From the NCBI GenBank assembly GCA_963681505.1, contig OY811990.1, positions 1,423,350-1,487,349 on the forward strand: a stretch of DNA of 64,000 nucleotides. Reading direction: 5' to 3'. The notes below the pieces were generated by a model. That model searched no databases. It was not told the origin of the DNA and saw only the letters and a program-made list of their open reading frames with translations. How positions within the stretch are numbered: position 1 is the first letter of the stretch; the number at the start of each line of letters is the position of its first letter. The position numbers and the translations under genes were made by a program. Positions 1-10,183 of this stretch are shown one piece after another. Origin of the DNA: Eunapius fragilis (taxonomy: Eukaryota; Porifera; Demospongiae; Spongillida; Spongillidae).

Positions 1-63
1 GACTCACCGTCAGCAGAGAAGTTGTTGAGGATAAGTGGGAACTAGATGCAGTGATGAAGATAG

Positions 64-429
64 TTGAGAAGGAAATCAATGCCAGGGAGAGGGCAGCTGC
101 AAGTTTGTGTATGGGTGGTAAAAGACAGAGCACTCCTGACGCCTTCGACTGAGGGTTGCTGCTATTGTGGGCAGTCACATGTCCCAAATTCTTGTGGGAT
201 AGTGAGTAACCCGGAGGCACGAAAAAAGGCACTCTTGAAAGGTGGACAATGCTTTGTGTGTCTGAAGAAGCATCACATGGCGAAGAAGTGCAGATCTCCT
301 CTTCGATGTTCTACCTGCAATGGAAGACACCATTCCAGCATCTGCTCCGAAACGACTCAAGGCTCAAGTCCATCAGGTGCACTACCCTCCAGACAGACAT
401 CATCGACACAGGCACTGTCATCACCATAA
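64..429 (+). pseudogene. BEL/Pao gag C-terminal zinc-knuckle fragment
   Basis: The translation contains three cysteine-histidine knuckles in a row: CCYCGQSHVPNSC (Cx2Cx3Hx4C), CFVCLKKHHMAKKC (Cx2Cx4Hx4C) and CSTCNGRHHSSIC. In BEL/Pao elements such knuckles bind the RNA genome and sit just ahead of the protease. The start is cut off by the window edge and an in-frame stop follows the third knuckle, with the protease continuing in another frame. Confidence 0.8.
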
Positions 430-444
430 TCGACAACATTTTCC

Positions 445-972
445 ATGTACATTGACATGAAGAATCCTGTCCTCCTGCATACAGTTACTGCAACTGTGTA
501 CTCCGCTGATAGACCCTATGCTACCACTGTCATCAGACTGATCCTCGATAGCGGCAGCCAGAAGTCGTACATCACAAATAAGCTTAGAGACTCTCTTAGG
601 TTACCAAGGAAGCAGTCGCAAGCAGTGTCAATCAAGACGTTCGGGTCTCAAGTTGAGAGGGTGGAGACGTGTGATATTGTGGAGCTCAAATTCAAGGCAA
701 GGATGGGGACGGACTTCGAGCTTTCCTTGTTTACTGTTCCCATGATTTGTGAGCCTCTATCTGGACAGCCAATAAATTGGGCAGTTGAGCAGTTTCCATT
801 CCTTCAGGGACTTGATCTAGCTGATTCATGTGACTCAAGCGATGCACTAGAGTTGAGTATCTTGATTGGAGTGGACCAGTATTGGAAGGTCGCCACTGCG
901 TGGCAACACCGGGCCTACAGCAATGGAGACGAAGTTAGGATGGGTTCTCTCTGGGCCCGTTCCTGGACTTAA
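445..972 (+). pseudogene. BEL/Pao aspartic protease region (DUF1758-like)
   Basis: The reading frame contains the aspartic protease signature LILDSGSQKSYI, with the catalytic Asp in D-S-G, about 30 residues from its start. The sequence then matches the linker toward the polymerase, ending in an I-G-V-D-Q-Y-W motif typical of the segment before the Pao reverse transcriptase. The true frame moves to the next ORF near 890-900, so the last 25 residues of this ORF are out of frame. Its role is polyprotein cleavage inside the particle. Confidence 0.8.
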
Positions 973-2092
973 CCGTGATCCATCAATGGCATGTCTGACT
1001 TGCTCACATGTTTTGAAGGTCGATACATCCATCAACTCGGTGCCACATCGACTCGCTGACTTGGAAAAGAAGCTGCAAGCATTCTGGGACTTAGACACTC
1101 TTGGGATAGTAGATGGTGAAAACTCAGTTTATGATAAGTTTGTTGAGAGCGTCTCCTTTCAAGATGGTCTGTACTGCGTGAGTCTCCCTTGGAAGACACC
1201 ACGTCTCATGCTCCCTGACAACTTTGAACTGAGCCAGAGGAGACTCTTCAACTTACTTAAGCGACTTCGCCAGACGCCACATGTCTTGACCCAGTATGAC
1301 ACTGTTATTCGAGAACAGATTAAGAGTGGCATAGTGGAAATCGTCGAAAACCCACACGATGGACCGATTGGAGCAACACACTACATTCCCCATCATACAG
1401 TCATTAGGGAGGACAAAAAGACAACCAAGATGCGAATTGTATACGATGCTTCCGCCAAGAGCACTGGACCATCCCTTAATTGTTGCTTGTATGCTGGTCC
1501 AACCTTTGGCCAAAACATACTGGACATACTGATTCGGTTTTGTGTTTTTCGGATTGCAGTGACTGCAGATATTGAAAAGGCGTTTCTGATGGTATCTGTT
1601 GCAAGGGAGGACCGCGATGCACTGAGATTCCTCTGGGTTGACGACGTCATGGCACCACTACCCAGACTTGTCACTCTGCGATTTGCTCGTGTTGTATTTG
1701 GCGTATCCTCAAGTCCCTTTCTGTTGAACGCCACGATCAGACGTCATGTGGAGGGCTATCAACTCAGCGATCCATTGTTTGTGGAAAGGTTCATCCGTTC
1801 AATCTACATCGATGACCTTACTTGTGGATCAGACAGTGAAGAAGGAGCTATTGAACTGTACACTAAGTCCAGGCAGTGTATGGCTGAAGCGGGATTCAAC
1901 CTAAGGAAGTTCATCTCCAATTCGTCAGCTGTTCAAGCTCACATTTCTTCTCAAACATCATCCACAACAGAGATTGGTGATGGCCTACTTACACATGATG
2001 ATGAATCCTACACGAAGACCACCCTAGGGGAGCATGAACAGTCGGACAACTCTGGGACTGCGAAGGTGTTGGGGGTGGAGACCAAGAGATGA
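866..2092 (+). pseudogene. BEL/Pao reverse transcriptase
   Basis: A 408-codon frame with reverse transcriptase motifs in order: Y-D-A-S-A-K (about 1440), T-A-D-I-E-K-A-F with a catalytic Asp (about 1565), R-F-A-R-V-V-F-G-V-S-S-S-P (about 1680) and Y-I-D-D with the two catalytic aspartates (about 1806). The 5' end overlaps the protease frame and the last about 50 codons drift out of frame before the RNase H region. Core motifs are preserved, so the frame breaks look comparatively recent or are assembly errors. Confidence 0.88.
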
Positions 2093-2792
2093 TGTCCTCA
2101 TCTTTGATATCAGCAACCTTCACAGTATCGCTACCGTTACAGAACCCACCAAACGGAACATTATTGGGCTCTGTGCAAGGTTCTACGACCCTCTGGGATT
2201 TGTTTCGCCTGTAACAGTGCGATTTAAGATGCTATTCCAGGAAATTTGCGCTGCCAAGCTGGACTGGGATGCTCACTTAGATGGTGAATTACTGAAGAAG
2301 TGGAATGGATTGCTGTTGGGTCTTCGACAGTCACAACCACTCTATGTTCCATGTTGCTACTTCCATGGTCTTGACAAGCCTACTTCTTGCAACCTCGTTG
2401 GGTTTTGTGACACTTCAAAAAGGGCATATGCAGCAGTTGTTTACCTGAAAATGAGACTTGCAGATAAATGTGTCGTACGATTCGTAGTTTCAAGAACAAG
2501 GGTCGCCCCTCTGAACACGCAAACAATACCAAGGCTTGAACTGTTGGCTGCTCTTCTTCTTTCTCGACTATTATCCAGTGTAGCCAGTGCCCTAGGACCA
2601 GAGTTAGTACTTGGTGAACCAGTGTGTTATACTGATTCAAATATTGCACTGTTCTGGATCAGGAGATATGAGAAAGAATGGAGGCAATTTGATCAAAATC
2701 GTGTCAATGAAATTCGATCCTTGATTCCTACCAAGTATTCGCACCATTGTTCTGGCAAAACGAATCCAGCTGATCTTCGTCGATCTTTCTGA
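2034..2792 (+). pseudogene. BEL/Pao RNase H domain
   Basis: This frame carries the Pao-type RNase H: G-F-C-D-T-S (first Asp), T-I-P-R-L-E-L-L-A (catalytic Glu) and C-Y-T-D-S (third Asp) followed by R-V-N-E-I and an N-P-A-D motif. It begins out of frame relative to the reverse transcriptase and ends at a stop just after N-P-A-D, before the expected linker. Confidence 0.85.
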
Positions 2793-2850
2793 GCTGACCG
2801 AGAGCACATTGTGGTTCACGATACCCCATCACATTTAAGAACCTGAGCAA

Positions 2851-3183
2851 TTGGACTGTGATTCTGCTTCAGAAGTTGTCCCAGAGGAGTGCTTGGCAGA
2901 ACTGAAGACTGATGCTCGCCCTCAAGGCATCCATAACTTATTGACCCATGCTTCTGCTCGTCTGAACGATGCCATAAAGTGTGAAGACTTTAGTACGCTC
3001 AAGCACCTTCTCAAGGTGATGGCTCTCGTAATGAAGTTCGTTGCGCTTCTAAGGTCAAGAGCAAAGGGTGAAGAGATGACAGCAATGATTAGCACAGTAG
3101 ATATTGCTAATGCAGAGTTGAGCTGGATCAAGTTGTCACAAACCTTTGTGCATGACGAGAAGTTTAATGCACACTATCAATAA
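2851..3183 (+). pseudogene. BEL/Pao linker between RNase H and integrase
   Basis: A 110-codon frame without a catalytic motif, in the position where BEL/Pao polyproteins have a helical linker before the integrase zinc-binding region. It ends with residues resembling the start of that region, and the next ORF continues in a different frame. Assigned from position and continuity only. Confidence 0.5.
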
Positions 3184-3212
3184 CTTGCTGTATATTGTGA
3201 CAAAGATGGTAT

Positions 3213-4160
3213 TTGGAGATGCAAGGGAGATTGCATCATGCTGACCTACCCGAATCAAGCAAGCATCCTATTCTTCTGGATAAGTCGAACTACTTCACCA
3301 CGCTGATTGTGAGAGACTGCCACGCTAGAGTTATGCACAGTGGAGTTAAGGCAACCCTCACTGAACTGCGGTCAAGGTTCTGGATAGTGAAGGGGAGACA
3401 ATTTGTGTGGAGACTGGTACATGAGTGTAAGGTTTGCAAACGGTTTAACTCCAAACCTATTGTTGGACCACCTCCTCGTCCTTTGCCTGACTTCAGAACA
3501 CAAGTGTCACAGCCATTTAGTTTCACTGGTGTCGATTACATTGGGCCTCTGTTTTTGAGGAATGGTGATAAGATATGGATCTGTCTTTTCACTTGTTGCG
3601 TTGTTCGAGCTGCCCATTTGGAGTTAGTTCCAGACTTAACAGCAGAAGCGTTCATCCGATGCTTGAGGCGATTTACTGCTAGGTGCGGCATTCCCTGCAA
3701 GATTGTCTCAGACAACAGCAAGACATTTAGATCTGCCAGTAAGATGGTGACTTCGCTCCTAGGCATGCCAGAGACGCAACAGCATTTCAAGAACCTTCAC
3801 TTGCAATGGATGTTCATTCTGGAGAAGGCACCGTGGTGGGGAGGGTTCTATGAGAGGATGGTTCAGCTTGTTAAGAGATGCCTGCTGAAGGTCGTTGGGC
3901 AAGCCAGATTGTCACATGATGAATTGTTCACAGTTCTGGTGGAGGTCGAAGCCACTCTCAACTCTCGCCCCATTTCTTATGTGTCATCAGAGGATGTGGA
4001 TGAACCGCTCACACCATCCCACTTGCTTGTTGGTCGCCGTCTGCTCAATTTACCTGATTCGGTGAACAGTGAGACAGACCCAGACTTTGGAACCAATCCT
4101 GACCGAATTGGCCTGACGCAGCGGATGGTCTATCTGAACAGAATTCTGCACCACTTCTGA
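3213..4160 (+). pseudogene. BEL/Pao integrase
   Basis: The frame starts in the zinc-binding region (H-S-G-V-K-A-T then C-K-V-C-K-R-F), followed by the catalytic core: Asp in G-V-D-Y-I-G-P (about 3535), Asp in I-V-S-D-N (about 3712) and Glu in G-G-F-Y-E-R (about 3850), then the L-N-S-R-P motif (about 3960). It would insert the element's cDNA. A stop at 4158 separates it from the C-terminal module. Confidence 0.88.
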
Positions 4161-4244
4161 GAAAGATGGAAGGCTGAGTATCTCACCGGATTGAGAGCAA
4201 ATCACCGTAACTAACAAGCAAGGCCTACCAACGATGCTATCGCC

Positions 4245-4583
4245 GTGGGAGATGTAGTACTGATTCATGAGCCTAACAAACCAAGGTCCTTGTGGCGAAT
4301 GGGTCGAGTTGTGGAGCTGCTACATGGTTCAGATGGAAACATAAGGGGGGCATCCCTACGCGTGCAATCAGGTGATAGACGTCCAATACTGTTGAGGCAA
4401 CCTGTTCAGCACATCTATCCACTCGAGACTGATGTTGTACCTTCAGGATTGCAAGAACCAGCCACTGACCAAGGAGAGCGTTTGGTTGATCCTATCATTG
4501 AGGAGGATAAGGATTCTCATCGTCCTATAAGAGCAGCAGCCCAGGCCGCCAGATTTAGGATACAGGAATTACAGAATGATTGA
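4245..4583 (+). pseudogene. BEL/Pao C-terminal DUF5641-like module
   Basis: The translation starts V-G-D-V-V-L-I and continues W-R-M-G-R-V-V-E-L, then R-P-V-Q-H-I-Y-P-L-E-like residues, the pattern of the small beta-rich domain that ends BEL/Pao integrases. It is split from the integrase by a stop and a frame change. The stop at about 4581 is 55 bp before the LTR. Confidence 0.78.
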
Positions 4584-4635
4584 ACCCTTTGTTAACCATG
4601 TCCCTTGTTGACCAGCTATGCCAGTCAAGGGGGAG

Positions 4636-5029
4636 TGTCTGATATTTAGTTGTTACGTAATTATTGTAATGTGGATCGCGTGAATCTTTATTCCTTTGAA
4701 CGTGAAGAGAGGGAGGATTGTCGCGTACGAAATCTACAGTGATCCTGCGATTGTAAAGATCTTGCACACCAATATATATAGGCCGTGTTTTAGGCTCAGT
4801 GAATTTCAGCTTATTTTTGCCAGCCTTGTATGTGTCTGACATTGAATAGTGCAGTGTGCTCTGTGTCTGTCATTGAATAGGGCAGACTGCTCTGAATGTG
4901 GCTTGGTATGTACACGCTTGCCAGTCCAGCCATACCGTTGCTGTAGTTAAGAGAGCACCATTTCCAGGCTTGTATCCCTAATGACCATCCAATCGTTGCA
5001 TGTGCCGCACCAAATTAAAGTAATCTACA
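4636..5029 (+). repeat. 3' LTR of the BEL/Pao element
   Basis: The segment begins TGTCTGATATT right after the purine tract CAAGGGGGAG and ends TAATCTACA. Its second half recurs with small differences at 58438-58683, which supports it as a discrete repeat and fixes the right end near 5029. A TATATATA-like stretch near 4770 could be the LTR promoter. Confidence 0.8.
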
Positions 5030-6173
5030 TATCGAGAAATTGGCGGTCAAAAGGATTACGCGGTATTCGGTCATTGCGTAATTCTATGTCCATAGAAAAT
5101 GTATGGACGCATTCAGAAAACTGCATCGAACTGCAGAAAAAAAAATTATATTGACTAGGTGCTCTCGGATTTGCAATGTGGGGACTATTTGGCATATTTT
5201 GAGTACTTTCACGCACCGTAGGTACCTATATCCGCACTTCCACATTAATTATGCAAGGTTTCCAATGTCCATTCATTTTATCTCATTTACTTATTCAGTC
5301 ATCAATAGTTTCCCAACCAAATTATATTTTCCTTAGGTGCCACCGGATTATATGAGAGTAATCAATGCACTTATTTATCATTATTTTTTCAGAGCTTAGG
5401 GCCTTCAAATCGCGCTTCCCTTGAATGGTTAGTGAGACACACCCCACATACAAAACGCATAATATCACGTGCTACCCTTTCGTCAGTTAGCCGTGCCCAG
5501 ACCGAACTGTTTTTGCAAGTAGTTAAAATATGTGTTGACGTCTATAACTACGACCCCACCCACCACTATAATGACACAACAACTTAACGTGCATGCGATT
5601 TATTAACCGTTATTTACGGTACTAGTGGCTCTTCGCTTTTGGTTCGGTACTTCCTAATCCACGGACGATTTCGAACGGTACAAAGACGACGATATCTGAG
5701 ATCAATCCCACGAGGTTTAAGACCTGGAAGGCTACCTGTGGGACCCTCCATTGAATACCGGTATATACGTACATATATATGGAATACCTCACAGCTAACA
5801 GCTACAGTACAGTATGGAGTGGACCCTATGGCGACATATGGCGAGACAGCGCTACGTACGGAATACCCGACAGCTAGCAAACAAGTACTGTATGTGTATG
5901 TGTGACTGTATGCATGTGTTGTGTGAGTGGCTATGAATCCTCTCTCCCCCTCTCTGTGCACGTATGCCAGTATGTACATGTATATGTACATGTATGCTAA
6001 GAATCAGTTCTTGTGTGTTGTTGTGTTACCTTGTGCATACGTACATGAATGTACATGTAATTGGCTTGTTTTGATGACATTCTGCATTGTTTTCCACAGT
6101 ACACAGCTCAATCTCCAGCTATCAATGCTCACCAAAGGCAAGTTTAGCTTTGCAGGGTTGGCCTATTTACCCA
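5030..6173. other. Intergenic, no gene recognised
   Basis: AT-rich sequence with short ORFs lacking splice context or recognisable motifs. Two diverged copies of a short segment (GGAATACC-TCACAGCTA near 5780 and GGAATACCCGACAGCTA near 5860) suggest a small local duplication. The segment 6101-6170 just after a possible acceptor (CCACAG at about 6100) might be coding, but I could not identify it. Confidence 0.5.
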
Positions 6174-6281
6174 CTCCCTCCCTCCCTCCCTCCCTCCCTC
6201 CCTCCCTCCCTCCCTCCCTCCCTCCCTCCCTCCCTCCCTCCCTCCCTCCCTCCCTCCCTCCCTCCCTCCCTCCCTCCCTCT
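6174..6281. repeat. (CCCT)n microsatellite
   Basis: About 27 nearly perfect CCCT units. It forms an exceptionally long pyrimidine tract ending some 50 bp before the RNF113-like exon acceptor at 6333. Confidence 0.97.
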
Positions 6282-6333
6282 CCTTGCCTCTTCCCTCCTT
6301 CCATGATCCTCTCCTTCCACTTTCCTTCAACAG

Positions 6334-6534
6334 AGGAGGCCCAGAACAGTGACGAAGATAAGGACAGACTCAGCAAGGTGACCCACACATACCAGTCTGA
6401 GAGGAAGGCGGAGCCAGCAGGCCTGGGGGCCATTCTCACCTTGGAGATGGAGACAGAACAGAACAGGGACCAGCGGGGTGTCGTGGAGAAGGCACAGAAT
6501 TTGAACCAGGTCTGGGCACTGGGCACCACTTGCA
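6334..6534 (+). CDS. RNF113/Cwc24-like exon (partial gene)
   Basis: After the acceptor TTCAACAG the frame reads a short acidic stretch and then H-T-Y-Q-S-E-R-K-A-E-P-A-G, L-G-A, L-E-M-E-T-E-Q-N-R-D. This matches the conserved segment before the CCCH finger in RNF113A/Cwc24 family splicing factors (Y-x-S-x-R-x-A-x-P-x-G, M-G-A-T, E-x-D-T-E, R-D). The family has a CCCH zinc finger plus a RING and associates with the spliceosome. Two donors are possible: GT at 6510 (phase 0) or GT at 6535 (phase 1). Only the latter matches the phase of the next exon if that starts at 6986. No CCCH or RING exons could be found downstream, so the gene is partial or broken. Confidence 0.6.
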
Positions 6535-6727
6535 GTAACCTTTTATAGGCCAGTCAGATACAGTGATATAAGACACCAATATTAGCATTATTAATTTTTA
6601 TTTGTATCCGTACATATGTCTAGTTGCCATGGTGATTTTACCATAGTACATGTCCTCGTACTATGCAGCAAAACTCATAGTCTGTTGTATAATGATTTAA
6701 AAATATTGTTTGTTTATATATAGTATG

Positions 6728-6983
6728 CAGGGTTTCATTGAGAAAAAACCTCAAGGGGGGGCAAAAGTAGAGTTTATATTTTTTAGAGGAGGCAATTATA
6801 AGGCAAATCAAATTACTTTTAGACTACAGACTGGTGTTACAGTATATGTTGTATTCATCACGTGTGTAGTTATGGTGCATTTATTAAAGATCACTCCATA
6901 AATACCAAGGGGGGGCAATATAATGGCAAGGGGGGGCAAATGCCCCCCCCCCCTGCCCCCCCCCCCCCCCCGATGAAACCCTG
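6728..6983. mobile_element. 256-bp MITE at a splice acceptor
   Basis: The terminal inverted repeats share the first 11 bases, CAGGGTTTCAT, and the element is flanked by a 6-bp target duplication AGTATG (6722-6727 and 6984-6989). The interior has repeated AAGGGGGGGCAA blocks and ends in two long C runs. The right-hand target duplication carries the AG that acts as acceptor for the following exon-like segment. Confidence 0.85.
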
Positions 6984-6985
6984 AG

Positions 6986-7070
6986 TATGGAAGAGGACAA
7001 TATACAGAGGACAGGACTACACCAAGTACATTGAGAGGAGGGAGACCTCACAGAGGAGTGCAGCCAGCAG
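6986..7070 (+). CDS. RNF113/Cwc24-like exon, continued
   Basis: The frame reads T-I-Y-R-G-Q-D-Y-T-K-Y-I-E-R-R-E, matching the I-Y-R-G-x-x-x-Y-x-K-Y segment that follows the 6334 exon's homology in RNF113 proteins. A donor AG/GTGGGT lies at 7071 (phase 2). The acceptor is either AG at 6984-6985, inside the MITE target duplication, or AG at 6992-6993. The following intron begins right before the 22-bp minisatellite. Whether the locus still makes a full protein is unclear. Confidence 0.55.
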
Positions 7071-7148
7071 GTGGGTGTGATCAAGGGAGGTGTGGTAGCA
7101 GATGTGATGAAGCCAAATATTGTGGCATACAAATGTACGATTACATGT

Positions 7149-7714
7149 GGTGTGTTGTATGTACTGGACTGGTGTGTTGCAATAACTGGACTGGTGTGTT
7201 GTATGTACTGGACTGGTGTGTTGTATGTACTGGACTGGTGTGTTGTATGTACTGGACTGGTGTGTTTCATGTACTGGGCTGGTGTGTTGCATGTACTGGA
7301 CTGGTGTGTTTCATGTACTGGGCTGGTGTGTTTCATGTACTGGACTGATGTGATATATGTACTGGACTGGTGTGTTGCATGTATTGGACTGGTGTGTTGT
7401 ATGTACTGGACTGGTGTGTTGTATGTACTGGACTGGTGTGTTGTATGTACTGGACTGGTGTGTTGTATGTACTGGACTGGTGTGTTGTATGTACTGGACT
7501 GGTGTGTTGTATGTACTGGACTGGTGTGTTGTATGTACTGGACTGGTGTGTTGTATGTACTGGACTGGTGTGTTGTATGTACTGGACTGGTGTGTTGTAT
7601 GTACTGGACTGGTGTGTTGCATGTACTGGACTGGTGTGTTTCATGTACTGGGCTGGTGTGTTGCATGTACTGGACTGGTGTGTTTCATGTACTGGGCTGG
7701 TGTGATATTGGACT
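7149..7714 (+). repeat. 22-bp minisatellite, forward orientation
   Basis: Around 25 copies of a unit near TGTACTGGACTGGTGTGTTGTA. Most middle copies are identical, while flanking copies carry TTTCA and GGGCTGG variants. Because 22 is not a multiple of three, 66 bp make a 22-residue period that is open in several frames on both strands, so the long Cys/Trp-rich ORFs here are artefacts. Confidence 0.97.
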
Positions 7715-8122
7715 GGTGCTTTTACTGGTGTATGCACTGGACGAGTATGTTGTAGGTGTGATGTGCCTACTGGATTGCAATGTGGCACTGTGGTCACTGT
7801 GATCCAGAAGCCTCTGATTATGGGTGGGTGTGTGTCACTAGTTCCTGAGTCCTACATGCAGTACAGAGGCATAAGCTATTAGTTGGCCTATCTGCTTGCC
7901 ACCACCTCACATATTTCGTCATAGCAAACTGTGTGTGTGCTTGTGTTTTTTTGTTATGTACATGGTCCATTTCTAGGGTCTGTAGCTTTTTACTGGAGGG
8001 AAGCCTTGATAGTGGCAGTGAAACCCTATCTCAATAGATTTGTAAGGACTGGGCCACTGGAAAGTTTATATGCTGAGCTATTCACACACATGGCTTCATA
8101 TAAACCCATGGCTTCTCCAAGG

Positions 8123-8123
<1 letters not shown>
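7715..8123. other. No gene recognised
   Basis: Degenerate edge of the minisatellite followed by unique sequence. I see no exon or element with support. Confidence 0.4.

Positions 8124-8183
<60 letters not shown>
8124..8183. repeat. (GT)n microsatellite
   Basis: An uninterrupted run of about 30 GT units. Confidence 0.97.
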
Positions 8184-8185
<2 letters not shown>

Positions 8186-8358
8186 GGGTGGGGGCACTCA
8201 CCTAAATTTACAAATTCTGAGGATGATACACTGGTGTCTACTGTATCTCACCACCACCCTTCCTCTTTACCAAAGGTGCAGGGGCAATGCCCCACCCCCT
8301 ATCCTCCCCCTCATACAACATACCAATTGAGTACATGCAACACAGCACATACAGTGTA

Positions 8359-8612
8359 TTATGTACTGGACTGGTGTGTTGAACTGGACTGGTATATGTA
8401 CTGGGCTGGTGTATTGGACTGGTATGGCCAGTCCAGTACATACAACACACCAGTCCAGTACATACAACACACCAGTCCAGTACATACAACACACCAGTCC
8501 AGTGCATACAACACACCAGTCCAGTACATACAACACACCAGTCCAGTACATACAACACACCAGTCCAGTACATACAACACACCATTCCAGTACATACAAC
8601 ACACCAGTCCAA
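8359..8612. repeat. 22-bp minisatellite, mostly inverted orientation
   Basis: The same unit as at 7149-7714. A few diverged forward copies (8359-8425) meet about eight near-identical reverse-complement copies (8428-8612) at the palindromic junction CTGGTATGGCCAG. The two arrays therefore form a head-to-head pair about 700 bp apart. Confidence 0.95.
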
Positions 8613-9003
8613 CACAGGATGGATGGGTCTCTTCTAAAATAAAGAATGGTGTGGCAGTAAGTCCTGAAAATAGTGTGGCAGTAAGTCCTGAAAATAGGAA
8701 GGGGATTTTAGATTGGAAGACATGTGGGTTTGAAATTGATGCTAGTCCTTTTATCTTATACATGTATACCACAAGCGTGGTTTTGTAGGCCACAGCATGA
8801 AGCAGTATGTAAACTACCTTAGTCCAGGTAACCACAAATTTGACAGAGAGCTGATAATTCTAAAACTTTGTTTTTGAATGTCAATGTCTCTGTCTTTGAC
8901 AATGTGTATGACATGATTTTTGAAATAGATGCTGCCCTCATGAAGGCACTTGCCCAGGAGACTACTGCTGATTGCAGATTTCCATCTTAATGTGCCCCTC
9001 CTC

Positions 9004-9006
<3 letters not shown>
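8613..9006. other. No gene recognised; short tandem duplication
   Basis: Contains a direct duplication of GTGGCAGTAAGTCCTGAAAATA (about 8651-8694). A 40-bp exon-like stretch at about 8790-8828 is bounded by TTTTGTAG and GTAACC, but its peptide is not recognisable. Confidence 0.4.
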
Positions 9007-9061
<55 letters not shown>

Positions 9062-9068
9062 TGTGTGT
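9007..9068. repeat. (GT)n microsatellite
   Basis: About 30 GT units with one CTGTGT interruption at the right end. Confidence 0.97.
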
Positions 9069-9448
9069 TCAGAACCCTGCCTACCAACCCATATTGGAGT
9101 AAGGTCTGGAGAAGAAAATGGAGGTCACTACCATGTGCAGGAATCAAACTTTTATGTATGTGTGTTAAATTTGTTTGGTAGTGTGAACAATTCGGTTCTC
9201 TCCACATAAACTGATTTCTGTCACAATGGGCAAATGCCACAAATGGCTCAGCACAGCAGGGGACTTTCATGATGATTCACACATGTGTGTGTAAAGCATG
9301 GCATGGGACATTGGCTACAAAATTGAAATGCAATGTAGATGTGACAAATCAATTTGGGATCTGTTTATACAACATGACACTACTGATGTGATGTGGTCAA
9401 GAAACCTTATGAGCATGCAACATCTACACACACACACACACACACACA

Positions 9449-9602
9449 CCAGCAAACAGTTCTTGGACAAGATCTTGCCCATGGTGGCAAGATTATGCTG
9501 GCAAAGATCGTGGCCAAGATCTTACCCAAGGTATGGCAAGATCTAGGCCTCCTGCCAAGATCTTGCTCTTGGCAAGAATCTTGCCCAAAAACTTTTTGCT
9601 GG
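9449..9602. mobile_element. 154-bp MITE
   Basis: The ends form an imperfect inverted repeat of at least 23 bp (CCAGCAAA-C/A-AGTT at the tips, about three mismatches). The interior consists of repeated AAGATCTTGCC-like palindromic words, so nearly the whole element can fold back. It sits immediately after a (CA)n tract, which hides any target duplication. Confidence 0.75.
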
Positions 9603-10183
9603 GACCAGACCCCTGAATAGACATCACTGCATGCATGAATTGCTACCACACAAAAAGGGCTATGTTATAAAAGTACAGGTCCTGCTATGAGGTTCTCAAC
9701 GTGACATCACAGTATCTTAGAGCGTACAATAAAAAATAATAAAACAGTAGCCATACATATCTTGAAAGAGAACTACGGGGTTCCGAAGGCTGTAGGGGTT
9801 AGCGCTTAAGTTTAACAGACTGCCCTGGAAAATGGTCGCGGCCGACGTCCGAGTTTGTGCTAATTGATGCGCATCCACCTCTTGTCGGATGGGTGGGGGC
9901 TGCTGTTACGTTACAGTATAGGAGTTTATTAACGAAGCGCAATTAAAATGACAGTTATTGAACTGTGCAATTACAAGCAAGTCTCGTTCCCAGGCCCAGG
10001 AACGAGACTGCGACGGTAATTAATTTTTTGTCTTGATTTTTGTATAACATTGCTTTATTGCAACGCAATGAAAACTACAATTCAAATTCAGACTAATTTT
10101 TAGTATTTTCCGTGGTCATTTAAAATTCAATTTGAAATAAAATGCAAGATGACCGCCGATGTATGGCCATTTCTCCATATGAC
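9603..10183. other. No gene; perfect 11-bp hairpin inside
   Basis: Unique AT-rich sequence with no supported ORF. AGTCTCGTTCC (9980-9990) and its exact complement (9999-10009) flank an 8-nt loop. Confidence 0.5.

Larger units (their letters stand above)
1..5029 (+). mobile_element. BEL/Pao LTR retrotransposon, 5' part outside window, degenerate
   Basis: The order of gag zinc knuckles, aspartic protease, reverse transcriptase, Pao-type RNase H, integrase and a C-terminal DUF5641-like module is that of BEL/Pao elements. A polypurine stretch directly precedes a 394-bp segment beginning TG and ending CA, taken as the 3' LTR. The 5' LTR and most of gag lie left of the window. The pol frame changes several times (near 430, 895, 2080, 2790 and 3190), so this is a dead copy as assembled. 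A second fragment of the same LTR occurs at 58438-58683. The family is restricted to animals, which helps place the organism. Confidence 0.93.

Noticed and set aside
6884-7802. Long ORFs (up to 260 aa) with Cys/Trp/Val or His/Gln/Ser/Thr repeats on both strands
   Set aside because: They are translations of the 22-bp minisatellite, which is stop-free in several frames; no start context, splice sites or non-repeat domain.
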